Below, piece after piece: positions 1 to 8,464 of a stretch of DNA of 64,000 nucleotides. The stretch comes from an uncultured Bacteroidales bacterium (GTDB lineage Bacteria > Bacteroidota > Bacteroidia > Bacteroidales > UBA932): the NCBI GenBank assembly GCA_946405435.1, contig CAMJHF010000002.1, positions 140,847-204,846 of the forward strand, in the 5' to 3' direction. The position numbers were made by a program, and so were the translations under genes. Within the stretch, counting starts at the first letter, position 1. Each line of letters begins with the position of its first letter. The notes beneath the pieces are model-generated. The model searched no databases, was not told the DNA's origin, and was given only the letters and a program-made list of their open reading frames with translations.

Positions 1-1179
1 GCCCTTGGGGCTCTGGACGGCGGAGCGGCCTGGGCGGTGGTAAATTCCGACGCAGGCCTGCCTGACGATCCCCGGCTCGTCAAGGTTCCCGATCCGCTGA
101 CGACCCTCAGGGACCTTGCCGTCTGGCACAGGACGCACGTCCGCGGCGGAAAGCTGCCCGTTGTGGGCCTCACCGGCACCAACGGCAAAACAACCACCAA
201 GGAGCTGATATCGGCCGTTCTGGCCCGGAAGTTCCGGGTTACCGCCACCAAGGGTAATCTCAACAATGACATCGGTGTCCCATTGAGCATACTGTCCATT
301 GATCCCGAAACGGAGATTGCAGTGATAGAGATGGGAGCGAACCATCCCGACGACATAGAGAAACTGGTGCGTGTAAGCCAGCCTGATTATGGTCTCATTA
401 CCAATGTGGGACGCGCCCATCTGCTTGGCTTCGGCTCGTTCGAGGGAGTAAAGCAGGCCAAGGGAGCCTTGTACCGCTGGCTGGCATCCCGCCCCGGCAG
501 TCTGATCTTCCTTAACGAGGACGACGCCGACCTGCGTCAGATGGCAGCCGGCCTGCCATGCCATTTTTACGGCTACGGCCTTGGATATCAAGGGGCTGAA
601 CTTCTGCCCGCCACTCCCGACTCACCCTTCCTCGCACTGCGTCTAAAGGATGCCGAAGTGCATACCCAGCTGGTCGGGGCGTACAATGCGGCGAATGTCC
701 TGGCTGCCCTGGCTGTGGGCGAATACTTCGGCGTGCCGCGTGCCGATGCCATAAGCGCAGTCGAACAGTACTGTCCTTCCAATCAGCGTTCCCAGATGGT
801 GAAGACTGAAAGGAACACCCTGATAGTAGACGCATACAACGCAAATCCTTCATCCATGAAGGCGGCGCTTGATAATTTTGCAGCGGTACAGTCCGGCGGC
901 AAACTCGCCCTGCTCGGCGACATGCGCGAGCTGGGGGACGAGTCCCTTGCGGAGCATATAAAAATCATCAGGCAGCTGCAGGCCTTTGGACTGGAGGCTT
1001 GCCTGGTTGGTGAAGAGTTCGGTAAGGCGTTGAAAGACAGTGGTGCAACTGGCTTTAGCTGCTTTGATACTTCAGATTCTTTGGCCGCCTGGCTCAGGGC
1101 CAATCCCGTAAGCGGAAAGGTCATTCTGGTCAAGGGCTCCAGAGGTATACGGATGGAGAAAACCCTCCCGGAATTATAG
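1..1179 (+). CDS. murF: UDP-N-acetylmuramoyl-tripeptide--D-alanyl-D-alanine ligase MurF (5' end outside window)
   Basis: MurF adds D-Ala-D-Ala to the UDP-MurNAc-tripeptide in the cytoplasm, the last soluble step of the peptidoglycan precursor pathway. The reading frame is open from base 1, so the start codon lies upstream of the window; a GTG at 37 is internal. Visible Mur ligase marks are the ATP loop GLTGTNGKTTTK, the segment IEMGANHPDD, ITNVGRAHL with the family histidine, DAYNANPSSM in the C-terminal domain, and GDMRELGDES. About 390 residues are present, so most of the usual roughly 430 to 450 are here. The 3' end overlaps the convergent PAP2 gene by 6 bases. Function is secure; only the N-terminal UDP-binding domain is incomplete. 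Confidence 0.95.
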   Translation, partial: ALGALDGGAAWAVVNSDAGLPDDPRLVKVPDPLTTLRDLAVWHRTHVRGGKLPVVGLTGTNGKTTTKELISAVLARKFRVTATKGNLNNDIGVPLSILSIDPETEIAVIEMGANHPDDIEKLVRVSQPDYGLITNVGRAHLLGFGSFEGVKQAKGALYRWLASRPGSLIFLNEDDADLRQMAAGLPCHFYGYGLGYQGAELLPATPDSPFLALRLKDAEVHTQLVGAYNAANVLAALAVGEYFGVPRADAISAVEQYCPSNQRSQMVKTERNTLIVDAYNANPSSMKAALDNFAAVQSGGKLALLGDMRELGDESLAEHIKIIRQLQAFGLEACLVGEEFGKALKDSGATGFSCFDTSDSLAAWLRANPVSGKVILVKGSRGIRMEKTLPEL

Positions 1180-1806
1180 CTGCCGAGTAAGACGCAGTTT
1201 ATTGCATAGCAGCCTGTATATCCAGGCAAAAAGGAAGCCGAAAGCCACACCGACGGCAAGTCCCACCAGCACGTCTCCAAGGAAGTGCTTGCCTACGAAC
1301 ACGCGGCTCACTCCCACGAGTATAGCCCATAAGGCCAGCAATACCCCTAAAATGGTATAAGAGTGTCTCTTGTCTGAATATGAGAGCCCCAGCATCGTGC
1401 AGGTGACGAAACTTGCAGAGGTTGCGGCATGTGCCGAGAAGAACCCGTAGAGTTTCCCCGGAACTTCCAGGACATGCAGGCCGCGCGACATCATGTCGGC
1501 GTCGTGTACGGGCCTGAGCCTCTGCACGCCGGCTTTTACGAGATTGTCGATCTGGTCTATTCCCACCACGCAGACTACGCAGCAGGCTATGAGCAGCAGG
1601 CCTTTTTTCCAGCCAAGCCTGACTATCACAAGCGCAGCTACGGCAAGGTACAGGACAAACCAGATATGGGTGTCGTTAGTATCGGAGAAAAACTGCCAGA
1701 TGGTGTCCGAGACGGGGGAGTTCCAACCATTTATCGCCAGGGTGACGTCTTTGTCCAGGTGGTGCAGCCGGCGCAGGGTCTCCGTTATTTCTGCAACGCC
1801 TTCCAT
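1174..1806 (-). CDS. PAP2-family membrane phosphatase
   Basis: A 210-residue integral membrane protein of the PAP2 (type 2 phosphatidic acid phosphatase) superfamily, with several hydrophobic helices. The three family motifs are present: KAGVQRLRP (motif 1), FFSAHAA (motif 2) and [12 protein letters not shown] (motif 3). Motif 2 reads SAH where SGH is usual; the catalytic histidine is kept. Members dephosphorylate lipid phosphates such as undecaprenyl pyrophosphate, PGP or phosphatidate, and the substrate cannot be told from sequence. It starts 22 bases inside the end of obgE, so it is probably co-translated with it. Its 3' end overlaps murF. Confidence 0.85.
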   Translation of the reverse strand: MEGVAEITETLRRLHHLDKDVTLAINGWNSPVSDTIWQFFSDTNDTHIWFVLYLAVAALVIVRLGWKKGLLLIACCVVCVVGIDQIDNLVKAGVQRLRPVHDADMMSRGLHVLEVPGKLYGFFSAHAATSASFVTCTMLGLSYSDKRHSYTILGVLLALWAILVGVSRVFVGKHFLGDVLVGLAVGVAFGFLFAWIYRLLCNKLRLTRQL

Positions 1807-2777
1807 AGCAAGTCTTTTAGCTTGTCAAGGCCTTCGCCCGAAGCGGAAGATATGAATACGTGGGGTAAGCGCTTGGGAAGTCCCTTCTCGATTTCCTTTT
1901 CGATATCGGCGTCGATGATGTCGCACTTCGTGACCGCGAGCACACGCTGCTTGCTCAGAAGCTCGGGGTTATAGAGTTTGAGCTCCTTCAGAAGGGTCTT
2001 GTAGCCGGCCGCGATGTCATCCTCTTCGCAGCTCACCATGAAAAGCAAAACTGAGTTGCGTTCGATGTGGCGCAGGAATCTGGTCCCTATGCCTTTTCCT
2101 TCGTGTGCGCCCTCGATTATTCCAGGTATGTCGGCCATTACGAACGAACGGTCGTCATGGTAGCGAACGATCCCGAGGTTGGGCTCCAGGGTAGTGAATG
2201 CGTACGATGCGATTTTGGGTTTGGCAGAAGTGACGGTGGAGAGCAGGGTGGACTTGCCTGCATTTGGGAAACCCACCAGGCCAACGTCGGCGAGCAGTTT
2301 CAATTCCAGGATGTACGTGCCTTCTTCTCCATCTTCGCCCGGCTGTGCGTAGCGGGGCGTCTGGTTCGTGGCGCTCTTGAAGTTGTTGTTGCCAAGGCCT
2401 CCGCGACCGCCCCGGCAGAGAATGCGCTCCTGTCCGTCTTCGGCCAGGTCGAAAATCTGTTCTCCGGATTCAGCGTCTTTTACTACCGTGCCTACGGGGA
2501 CATCCAGTATGATGTCGGCTCCGTTCTTGCCCTTGCAAAGCGCCGCGCCGCCCTTCTGGCCGTCGTCTGCTTTGATATGTTTGCGGTACTTCAGGTGGAT
2601 GAGCGTCCAGAACTGGGCGTTGGCCCGCAGGATAATATGTCCTCCGCGCCCGCCGTCGCCACCGTCCGGACCGCCTTTAGGGATGTATTTTGCCCTGTGC
2701 AGGTGCATACTGCCCGCCCCGCCGTGCCCGCTGGCGCAGTATATCTTTACATAGTCTATGAAATTGCTATCGGCCAT
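1785..2777 (-). CDS. obgE: Obg family GTPase (ObgE/CgtA)
   Basis: Obg is a conserved GTPase that binds the 50S ribosomal subunit and acts in ribosome assembly and stress responses. The 330 residues show the glycine-rich Obg fold at the N-terminus ([25 protein letters not shown]) followed by a TRAFAC G domain: G1 [10 protein letters not shown]2 around [10 protein letters not shown]3 [10 protein letters not shown]4 TKCD and G5 SSASGEG. There is no long C-terminal OCT extension. A TAnnTTTG box (TACCTTTG) ends 7 bases before the ATG, so the mRNA probably has almost no leader. The PAP2 gene follows as the second gene. Confidence 0.96.
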   Translation of the reverse strand: MADSNFIDYVKIYCASGHGGAGSMHLHRAKYIPKGGPDGGDGGRGGHIILRANAQFWTLIHLKYRKHIKADDGQKGGAALCKGKNGADIILDVPVGTVVKDAESGEQIFDLAEDGQERILCRGGRGGLGNNNFKSATNQTPRYAQPGEDGEEGTYILELKLLADVGLVGFPNAGKSTLLSTVTSAKPKIASYAFTTLEPNLGIVRYHDDRSFVMADIPGIIEGAHEGKGIGTRFLRHIERNSVLLFMVSCEEDDIAAGYKTLLKELKLYNPELLSKQRVLAVTKCDIIDADIEKEIEKGLPKRLPHVFISSASGEGLDKLKDLLWKALQK

Positions 2778-2784
2778 AATGTTG

Positions 2785-2792
2785 CAAAGGTA
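2785..2792 (-). promoter_or_regulatory. -7 promoter box for obgE
   Basis: Read on the minus strand this is TACCTTTG, a match to the Bacteroidota -7 consensus TAnnTTTG. It ends 7 bases before the obgE ATG. Confidence 0.65.
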
Positions 2793-2877
2793 ACTATTCT
2801 TTTTGATTTGAAGAAGTGAAGAATTCCCGGCACTACGCGCAAGATTCTGGAGTATTGTGCATTTGTATAATAAAGAT

Positions 2878-2885
2878 TAACTTTG
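2878..2885 (+). promoter_or_regulatory. -7 promoter box for the radical SAM/lipoprotein pair
   Basis: TAACTTTG matches TAnnTTTG and ends 7 bases before the ATG at 2893. Transcription would begin at or next to the start codon. I see no convincing -33 TTTG at 19 to 21 bases upstream. Confidence 0.65.
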
Positions 2886-2892
2886 CAAAAGT

Positions 2893-3456
2893 ATGAAAGT
2901 CAAGTTCCTTCTGGTTTATGTCATAGCGGGGGCCCTTTTTGTGGGAGCGTCCCTCTGGGTATTCCTGTCCAAGGGCAAGAGCGCCAAGGCTTTGCGCTAC
3001 AAGTACAAGCTGGGCGGCATCATGCTTACGGCGTGGTCGTTCATTACGGCTGCCTCATGTACCGGCGGCGTGCCCGAGGTGATGTGCTACGAGCCCGTAT
3101 CTCCGGAGGTGATGTGCTATGATCCAGTGAGACCAATGGACATGATGTCGGTAACGGTAAAAGGCTACGAGGGCAACAGGCTCAAGTCCGGAGACATTAT
3201 GGTCGTTACAATTGCATCCCCATCATCGAACAAGTATATATGCACCGTCAATTCCGTGTCAGACAACAGTCTCCTGCAAAAAGAAGATCTGACCGCCCCT
3301 GAAATACAAAATGGAGAGCTTGTGTTTGAGATAAAGCTCGCCCCCACAGACTACAAGGGCGAAGCCACGGTCTCCCTTACGGCCGTTGATTCATATCCGG
3401 ACGGACGCCGGGAAGAGCGCCAGGTCTCCGGATCTGCGGTCATCGTCATTATCTGA
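2893..3456 (+). CDS. putative lipoprotein of a radical SAM/lipoprotein pair
   Basis: A 187-residue exported protein next to a radical SAM enzyme, matching the architecture of the Bacteroidota radical SAM-associated lipoproteins (NCBI families of the rSAM/lipoprotein type); this is from memory of the family. Residues about 4 to 24 form a membrane helix, a basic stretch follows, and a second hydrophobic segment ends in a lipobox-like TAASC. Just after this Cys a decapeptide is repeated, PEVMCYEPVS then PEVMCYDPVR, each with a Cys-Tyr pair. The rest looks like a beta-sandwich. The stop overlaps the enzyme's ATG by one base (TGATG). The helix upstream of the lipobox is unusual, but the promoter position supports this start. 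Whether it is a substrate or partner of the enzyme is unknown. Confidence 0.7.
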   Translation: MKVKFLLVYVIAGALFVGASLWVFLSKGKSAKALRYKYKLGGIMLTAWSFITAASCTGGVPEVMCYEPVSPEVMCYDPVRPMDMMSVTVKGYEGNRLKSGDIMVVTIASPSSNKYICTVNSVSDNSLLQKEDLTAPEIQNGELVFEIKLAPTDYKGEATVSLTAVDSYPDGRREERQVSGSAVIVII

Positions 3457-4472
3457 TGGCACGCACTGACATACAGAACCTTGTTTTTGAGCTTACCCAG
3501 GCCTGCAACCAGTGCTGCAGGTTCTGCTACAATTACTGGCGGGACGGGAGTTCTCCTCTTCCTCCTCCCGACCCTGCCCTAGCCGCCAGAACCCTCAAAA
3601 CCCTTCTTGAGCAGGCTTCGGTAGGGACCATATCTTTCTCCGGAGGCGAGCCTTTGCTGCTGCCCAACGTCCACGACCTGGCACTCAAGGCCCGTTTCAA
3701 GGGAAGCCGGGTTAATATTCTCACCAACGGCACGCTGCTGAGCGATTTTGCTCTCGATAACTTTATGTCCATCGGCATAAGTGCCGTCCAGATACCCCTC
3801 CTGAGCCACAAAGCCTCGGTCCACGAGTACCTGACGGCCCTTCCCGGTTCCTGGGAAAAGGCAACGGATGCACTGTCCAGGGTGGCCTCCCGCATGCCGG
3901 AAGGCGCGTTCGCCGTGCTCGTAATCACTGCCGTCAACGCCCCCGACGTTACAGCCACGCTGCGCCTAGTCCGCGATGCAGGCGTACGGAACGTCATGGT
4001 AAACCGCTTCAACATAGGGGGAATGGGCATCAAGAACACGCGTGAGCTCGTGCTGGATGCACCTACCCTTAAACGCGCGTTTGCCGATGTGGAGGCTTTT
4101 GCCGCCGCCCATCCCGACATGCATTTTGTCAGCGGAGTCTGTACGCCTCCATGTGTCATGGACCCCTCGCCATACCCGCACATAAAGTTCTCCTGGTGCA
4201 GTACCGACCTCAAAGGCCGTCCGGTAACGGTAGACTACAGCGGCAACGTGCGCTTTTGCAACCACTCTCCGTTCGTGCTCGGCAACATCTATGAGCGTCC
4301 GGTCGGCGATATACTGAATGATCCTGCTGCCGTGGCACGCTATTCGGGCATTCCCGACCGCTGCGCAGGGTGCTCGCTGCTAAGCAGGTGCAACGGCGGC
4401 TGCCGGGCTGCATCGGAGCAGGTGTACGGCACCTTTGACAAAGCCGACCCCCTGCTGGAAACAAGCGGCTAA
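3456..4472 (+). CDS. radical SAM/SPASM-type enzyme of the lipoprotein pair
   Basis: A 338-residue radical SAM protein. The N-terminus holds the CxxxCxxC cluster ligands (ACNQCCRFC), followed by the SAM-contact motif SFSGGEPLL. The C-terminus has a SPASM-like cysteine-rich region: CNHSPFVLGNIY, then CAGCSLLSRCNGGC. Enzymes with this arrangement usually modify peptides or proteins through auxiliary iron-sulfur clusters. It is coupled by a one-base overlap to the lipoprotein gene, which makes that protein the obvious candidate partner. Because the lipoprotein is exported and the enzyme has no signal peptide, any modification would have to happen before export. The chemistry is not known to me. 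Confidence 0.85.
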   Translation: MARTDIQNLVFELTQACNQCCRFCYNYWRDGSSPLPPPDPALAARTLKTLLEQASVGTISFSGGEPLLLPNVHDLALKARFKGSRVNILTNGTLLSDFALDNFMSIGISAVQIPLLSHKASVHEYLTALPGSWEKATDALSRVASRMPEGAFAVLVITAVNAPDVTATLRLVRDAGVRNVMVNRFNIGGMGIKNTRELVLDAPTLKRAFADVEAFAAAHPDMHFVSGVCTPPCVMDPSPYPHIKFSWCSTDLKGRPVTVDYSGNVRFCNHSPFVLGNIYERPVGDILNDPAAVARYSGIPDRCAGCSLLSRCNGGCRAASEQVYGTFDKADPLLETSG

Positions 4473-4508
4473 ACTTGCTCCTTTCCGCACAGATTTTGGG
4501 ATTATTGC

Positions 4509-4516
4509 TATATTTG
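4509..4516 (+). promoter_or_regulatory. -7 promoter box for the toxin-44-like gene
   Basis: TATATTTG lies 4 bases before the ATG at 4521, implying a leaderless transcript that starts a new unit after the radical SAM gene. Confidence 0.6.
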
Positions 4517-4520
4517 TGCG

Positions 4521-5576
4521 ATGAAGTCAAGTATTCGCTTTGTGGCCGTCGTCATTTCCGCCGCGGTGCTTTTCCCATTGTTCCTGGGTGCCCAGCAGCC
4601 CGAGATTCCCCTTCACCACGGGAACGGAAAGCTCGTTTATTCACGCGAGCGCGGCTGGGAGCATATACAGGATACGACCGGTATAGTAGTTTATCCTCGG
4701 ACTTATATTCTGGACGGCGGACTCGGGCATGGACTTAAGGAAATAACGGAACTGGACGCCGACAGCCTGATTGTCCGCAAGTGGAAAATATCCCATACGA
4801 TAGGGGGAATAGCTGTCGAACTGGAATCCTGCGGCCGCAGTATTTACGGAATTGACAGCACCGGACGCGTGACATCGGTGCGGTATGAGACAATCGAAGG
4901 GGAAGAACGCCCGGCTCCCGCTGCACTTGCCGCACCGGAGCAGCCGGAACTTCGCATCCGGCAGGATGATGTGTTCGTGTTCGATGCTGCCGGAGCCCTG
5001 ACCGGAATGACGGAAGGGGAGAATGGAACCCTGGTGTACGACCCTGGCTTCGGCACCGACAGGATAATCATTGGCTTTGCCGATCCGGTACACGACCCCG
5101 TGTCGGTGAGGAGGGATACGGCTATAGAACTTGTGTCCGGAGGTGACGTCCGATATTCCATGAAGAAGGTCGGCGCCTATGACAGGAAGAACCACGGACT
5201 GATAAGAGGCATGATTTACCTCAAGCGCCAGAGCGCTTATTATGGTTTGCTCGATTTTGCCCGCAACGGCAATCATCCGCTTAACCCAGGCACTTTTTAT
5301 GTGGCCTATACGGAGAAGGACGGTGCCCTGGCGCACAATACAGTCAACTTCGGCAATTTCCTATGGGGCGCTGCCGCACAGGCCGCCGGCGTCCCTCTGT
5401 GGATTGCAAGGCTGGGAGCGCATATCAGCAATATGATTATCACGAAAGGGGTGCCGGATTCCAAGGACGACCAGCTGTCCATCAAAGCAGGTTATCATTT
5501 TTCCAAAGCCACGGGCAAAAAAGGCCCGGATAATAACTCCAGTTTTATAAATTTGCAGAAAAGCAAAAAGAGATGA
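4521..5576 (+). CDS. secreted protein with a polymorphic-toxin-44-like C-terminal region
   Basis: A 351-residue protein with a signal peptide (cleavage near residue 24, after LFLGA). Residues 25 to 230 are beta-rich and contain short segments of the kind seen in YD/RHS-like or MORN-like repeats. I do not recognise this part as a family. Residues about 270 to 330 resemble, by eye, the polymorphic toxin type 44 (Ntox44) pattern: NFGNFLWGAAAQAAG, then a loop and DSKDDQLSIKAGYHF. That domain is a predicted effector of contact-dependent or secreted toxins. The stop overlaps the start of the next gene (ATGA), which is not an obvious immunity gene. The toxin assignment is an inference, and a structural or housekeeping role for the fold is possible. 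Confidence 0.5.
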   Translation: MKSSIRFVAVVISAAVLFPLFLGAQQPEIPLHHGNGKLVYSRERGWEHIQDTTGIVVYPRTYILDGGLGHGLKEITELDADSLIVRKWKISHTIGGIAVELESCGRSIYGIDSTGRVTSVRYETIEGEERPAPAALAAPEQPELRIRQDDVFVFDAAGALTGMTEGENGTLVYDPGFGTDRIIIGFADPVHDPVSVRRDTAIELVSGGDVRYSMKKVGAYDRKNHGLIRGMIYLKRQSAYYGLLDFARNGNHPLNPGTFYVAYTEKDGALAHNTVNFGNFLWGAAAQAAGVPLWIARLGAHISNMIITKGVPDSKDDQLSIKAGYHFSKATGKKGPDNNSSFINLQKSKKR

Positions 5577-8464
5577 ACGCAGAACAGCCCTCCTTGATGA
5601 GCCGCCGCATACGCCGCGTGCTTCTGGTGTGTAACAACTACGACAATTTCTCCCTTGAAGAGGATGGCCGGCTGGACATGCGTATAGCGCGGGAGTATTC
5701 CGACCTCAACCTGTCAAATCCGCCGGTATTCGAAAGGGCGTCAACTACCACCGAAGCGCTCCAGATGGCTGGGGACGGGGAAAGATTCGACCTGGTCATA
5801 GCCATGTACAATTCCGGGGCGGTGGACGTGTTCGATTTCTCGCGCGAGATGAAGGCTGCGGCTCCCGACACGCCTATAGTGCTGCTGGCTTCTTACTCCA
5901 GGGAAGTCTGGCGCAAGATGCGCGATCATGATGGAAGTCATATCGACCATGTGTTCTGCTGGAGCGGTTCCACGGACCTCATCATCGCCATAATCAAACT
6001 GCTCGAGGACAGTTTGAATGCGGACTTCGACATCCTTGAGGGCGGCGTCCAGTGCATCCTGCTGGTGGAGGATTCGGTCCGATATTACTCTACCTACCTC
6101 CCTCTGCTCTACAAGCTTGTGATCCAACAGAATGTGGCGGCCCTTGACGACGCACTGAATGAGGAGCAGCAGATTCTGCGCAAACGGGCGCGGCCGAAGA
6201 TCCTGATGGCCACGAACTACGACGATGCCGTCTCCATATTCGAACGCTACAAGGACCAGCTGCTGGGTGTCATATCCGACATAGGATTCGTGCGCCACAA
6301 GGGCGACCGGCCGGAAACCGAAAAACTGGACGCCGGTATCGACCTGTGCAGGCTCATCCGCAGCGAAATGCCCAAAATGCCCGTGCTCATGCAGTCTTCC
6401 CAGGAGAGCATGAGGAGCGTTGCGGCCGGAATGGGCGCCGGCTTCCTGCTCAAACAGTCCAAGATGCTCACCCACGAATTGAGCGAGTACATCGGTCGCG
6501 AGTTCGGATTCGGAGACTTCGTTGTCACCGACAAGCGCCTTCACCAGATAGCCCGCGCTTTCGACCTCCAAGGGGCGGAACATATCATAGAGACCCTTCC
6601 GGACTCCTATCTGTCTTCCTTGCGCACAAAGAATTACATATCACGCTGGCTGCTGGCGAGAGGCATCTTCAAGGTAGGCAACCAGATAAAGAATACAGTG
6701 TATCCCGACACGGAGTCGATGAGGGCGGACATAGTCAGCCTCATCCACGAGTACCGTACTTCCCAGGGACTTGGCGTCGTGGCGCGGTTCGACCCATCGA
6801 GCTACAATGATACCATAGGCTTCGCCAGGATAGGGGAGGGACCGCTGGGCGGCAAAGCACGCGGGCTTGCCTTCCTGAGTCATCTTCTGTACAAGCACCG
6901 TTTGTATGACAAATGGGAGGACGTGAGGGTGACGATTCCCCGCACGCTGGCAGTCTCGACTGAGTATTTTGACCGATTCATACTCGAAAACGGACTTCAG
7001 TATGTAATCAATTCCGATGTTTCCGACAGCGAACTCCTGACCCAGTTCGTGTCTTCCACGCTTCCAGCCGACCTCATGAACCAGCTGCGCATTTTCGTGC
7101 GCAATGTGGACAAGCCGCTTGCCATACGGTCTTCGTCCAAGCTCGAAGATTCTTATTATCAGCCATTTGCCGGGGTTTATTCTACTTATATGATTCCTCA
7201 TACCGAGAATGAAGACTTGCAGCTGCGTTTGCTCGGGAATGCCATCAAGAGCGTATATGCCTCGGTATATTATGCTTCTTCGAGGGCCTATATAACGGCG
7301 ACGGCCAATGTGATCTCGGAAGAAAAGATGGGAATAATCATACAGGAGATTTCCGGCAGCGAAGACAGCGGCTTTTTCTTTCCCACCCTTTCGGGCACGG
7401 CGCGTTCCATCAATTTCTATCCCGTGGGCTACGAAAAACCGGAGGAAGGAATTGCCAAGATCGCCTTCGGACTCGGCAAGGCGGTAGTGGACGGGGAGCA
7501 GGTGCTCCGCTTTTCTCCGTCATATCCCAAAAACGTTATACAGACTTCTACTCCGGAACTGGCATTGCGTGATACCCAGAAAGTTATGTACGCCCTGAAC
7601 CTGCAGCCGGGGAAATTCAAGACATCTGTGGACGATGCCGTGAACCTTGAACGTATTCCCATTTCGGACTGCGGTGCTTTCAAAGAGTTCGGCAAGGTGG
7701 TTTCCACTTTTGACACATGCAACGGCAGGATCGTAGATTCTCCTTATGCCGAAGGTCCCAAGATTGTGACTTTCGCCCATGTGCTGCGCTACAACACATT
7801 CCCCCTTGCAGGAATCCTCAAGGAATTGCTGTCGGTTGCCGTCGAAGAGATGCAGAGCAATGTGGAGATCGAGTTTGCGGCCGACCTTCAGAACAATATT
7901 TTCCATCTGCTTCAGATACGCCCCATCTCGACTGACGGCATGCACGCGGAAGTAGACTGGGACAAGATAGATACCGGCGACGCCCTGGTGCTCTCCGACA
8001 GTGCACTCGGAACCGGCTGGATACCAGGTGTATACGATATCGTCTATGTGCGCAGGGACACGTTCGACAAGATGCGGACGCCCGAGATTGCTGCCGAAGT
8101 AAACGCTATAAATTCCCGCATGAGGCAGGAAGGGAGGAATTATCTTCTGATCGGTTACGGGCGCTGGGGGTCCGCAATCCCCACCCTTGGGATTCCGGTG
8201 GTCTGGAGTGACATCTCCGAGGCCAAGGCGCTTGTGGAATGCGGCATGGACGGCTTCCGCGTGGATCCAAGCCAGGGCTCGCATTTCTTCCAGAATCTAA
8301 CTTCCTTCAATGTAGGATATATCAGTACGGATGATGTGGACCACGAACGGCTAGCATCTATGCCTGCCGTATCGGAAAGCCACTTTATAAGGCACATAAG
8401 GGTGGAAAGCCCCCTGCAGATATGCGTCGACGGAAGGACCGGAAAGGGACTCGTCAAGCTTTAG
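5573..8464 (+). CDS. receiver-like and PEP synthase/PPDK ATP-grasp-like fusion protein
   Basis: A 963-residue cytoplasmic protein. Residues about 12 to 150 and 155 to 330 look like two diverged response-regulator receiver folds (IRRVLLVCNNYDNF; CILLVEDSVRYY, then SDIGFVRHKGD). Residues about 415 to 900 match the nucleotide-binding part of pyruvate phosphate dikinase/PEP synthase: GPLGGKARGLAFL, LAIRSSSKLEDS, QEISGSEDSGFFFP and FGLGKAVVDG, ending near LLQIRPIS. The swivelling phosphohistidine domain and PEP-utilising barrel are absent, so it is unlikely to make PEP. The start overlaps the preceding stop as ATGA. It overlaps the convergent CNNM gene by 11 bases. Its role is unknown; a phosphotransfer or signalling role is only a guess. 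Confidence 0.75.
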   Translation: MNAEQPSLMSRRIRRVLLVCNNYDNFSLEEDGRLDMRIAREYSDLNLSNPPVFERASTTTEALQMAGDGERFDLVIAMYNSGAVDVFDFSREMKAAAPDTPIVLLASYSREVWRKMRDHDGSHIDHVFCWSGSTDLIIAIIKLLEDSLNADFDILEGGVQCILLVEDSVRYYSTYLPLLYKLVIQQNVAALDDALNEEQQILRKRARPKILMATNYDDAVSIFERYKDQLLGVISDIGFVRHKGDRPETEKLDAGIDLCRLIRSEMPKMPVLMQSSQESMRSVAAGMGAGFLLKQSKMLTHELSEYIGREFGFGDFVVTDKRLHQIARAFDLQGAEHIIETLPDSYLSSLRTKNYISRWLLARGIFKVGNQIKNTVYPDTESMRADIVSLIHEYRTSQGLGVVARFDPSSYNDTIGFARIGEGPLGGKARGLAFLSHLLYKHRLYDKWEDVRVTIPRTLAVSTEYFDRFILENGLQYVINSDVSDSELLTQFVSSTLPADLMNQLRIFVRNVDKPLAIRSSSKLEDSYYQPFAGVYSTYMIPHTENEDLQLRLLGNAIKSVYASVYYASSRAYITATANVISEEKMGIIIQEISGSEDSGFFFPTLSGTARSINFYPVGYEKPEEGIAKIAFGLGKAVVDGEQVLRFSPSYPKNVIQTSTPELALRDTQKVMYALNLQPGKFKTSVDDAVNLERIPISDCGAFKEFGKVVSTFDTCNGRIVDSPYAEGPKIVTFAHVLRYNTFPLAGILKELLSVAVEEMQSNVEIEFAADLQNNIFHLLQIRPISTDGMHAEVDWDKIDTGDALVLSDSALGTGWIPGVYDIVYVRRDTFDKMRTPEIAAEVNAINSRMRQEGRNYLLIGYGRWGSAIPTLGIPVVWSDISEAKALVECGMDGFRVDPSQGSHFFQNLTSFNVGYISTDDVDHERLASMPAVSESHFIRHIRVESPLQICVDGRTGKGLVKL

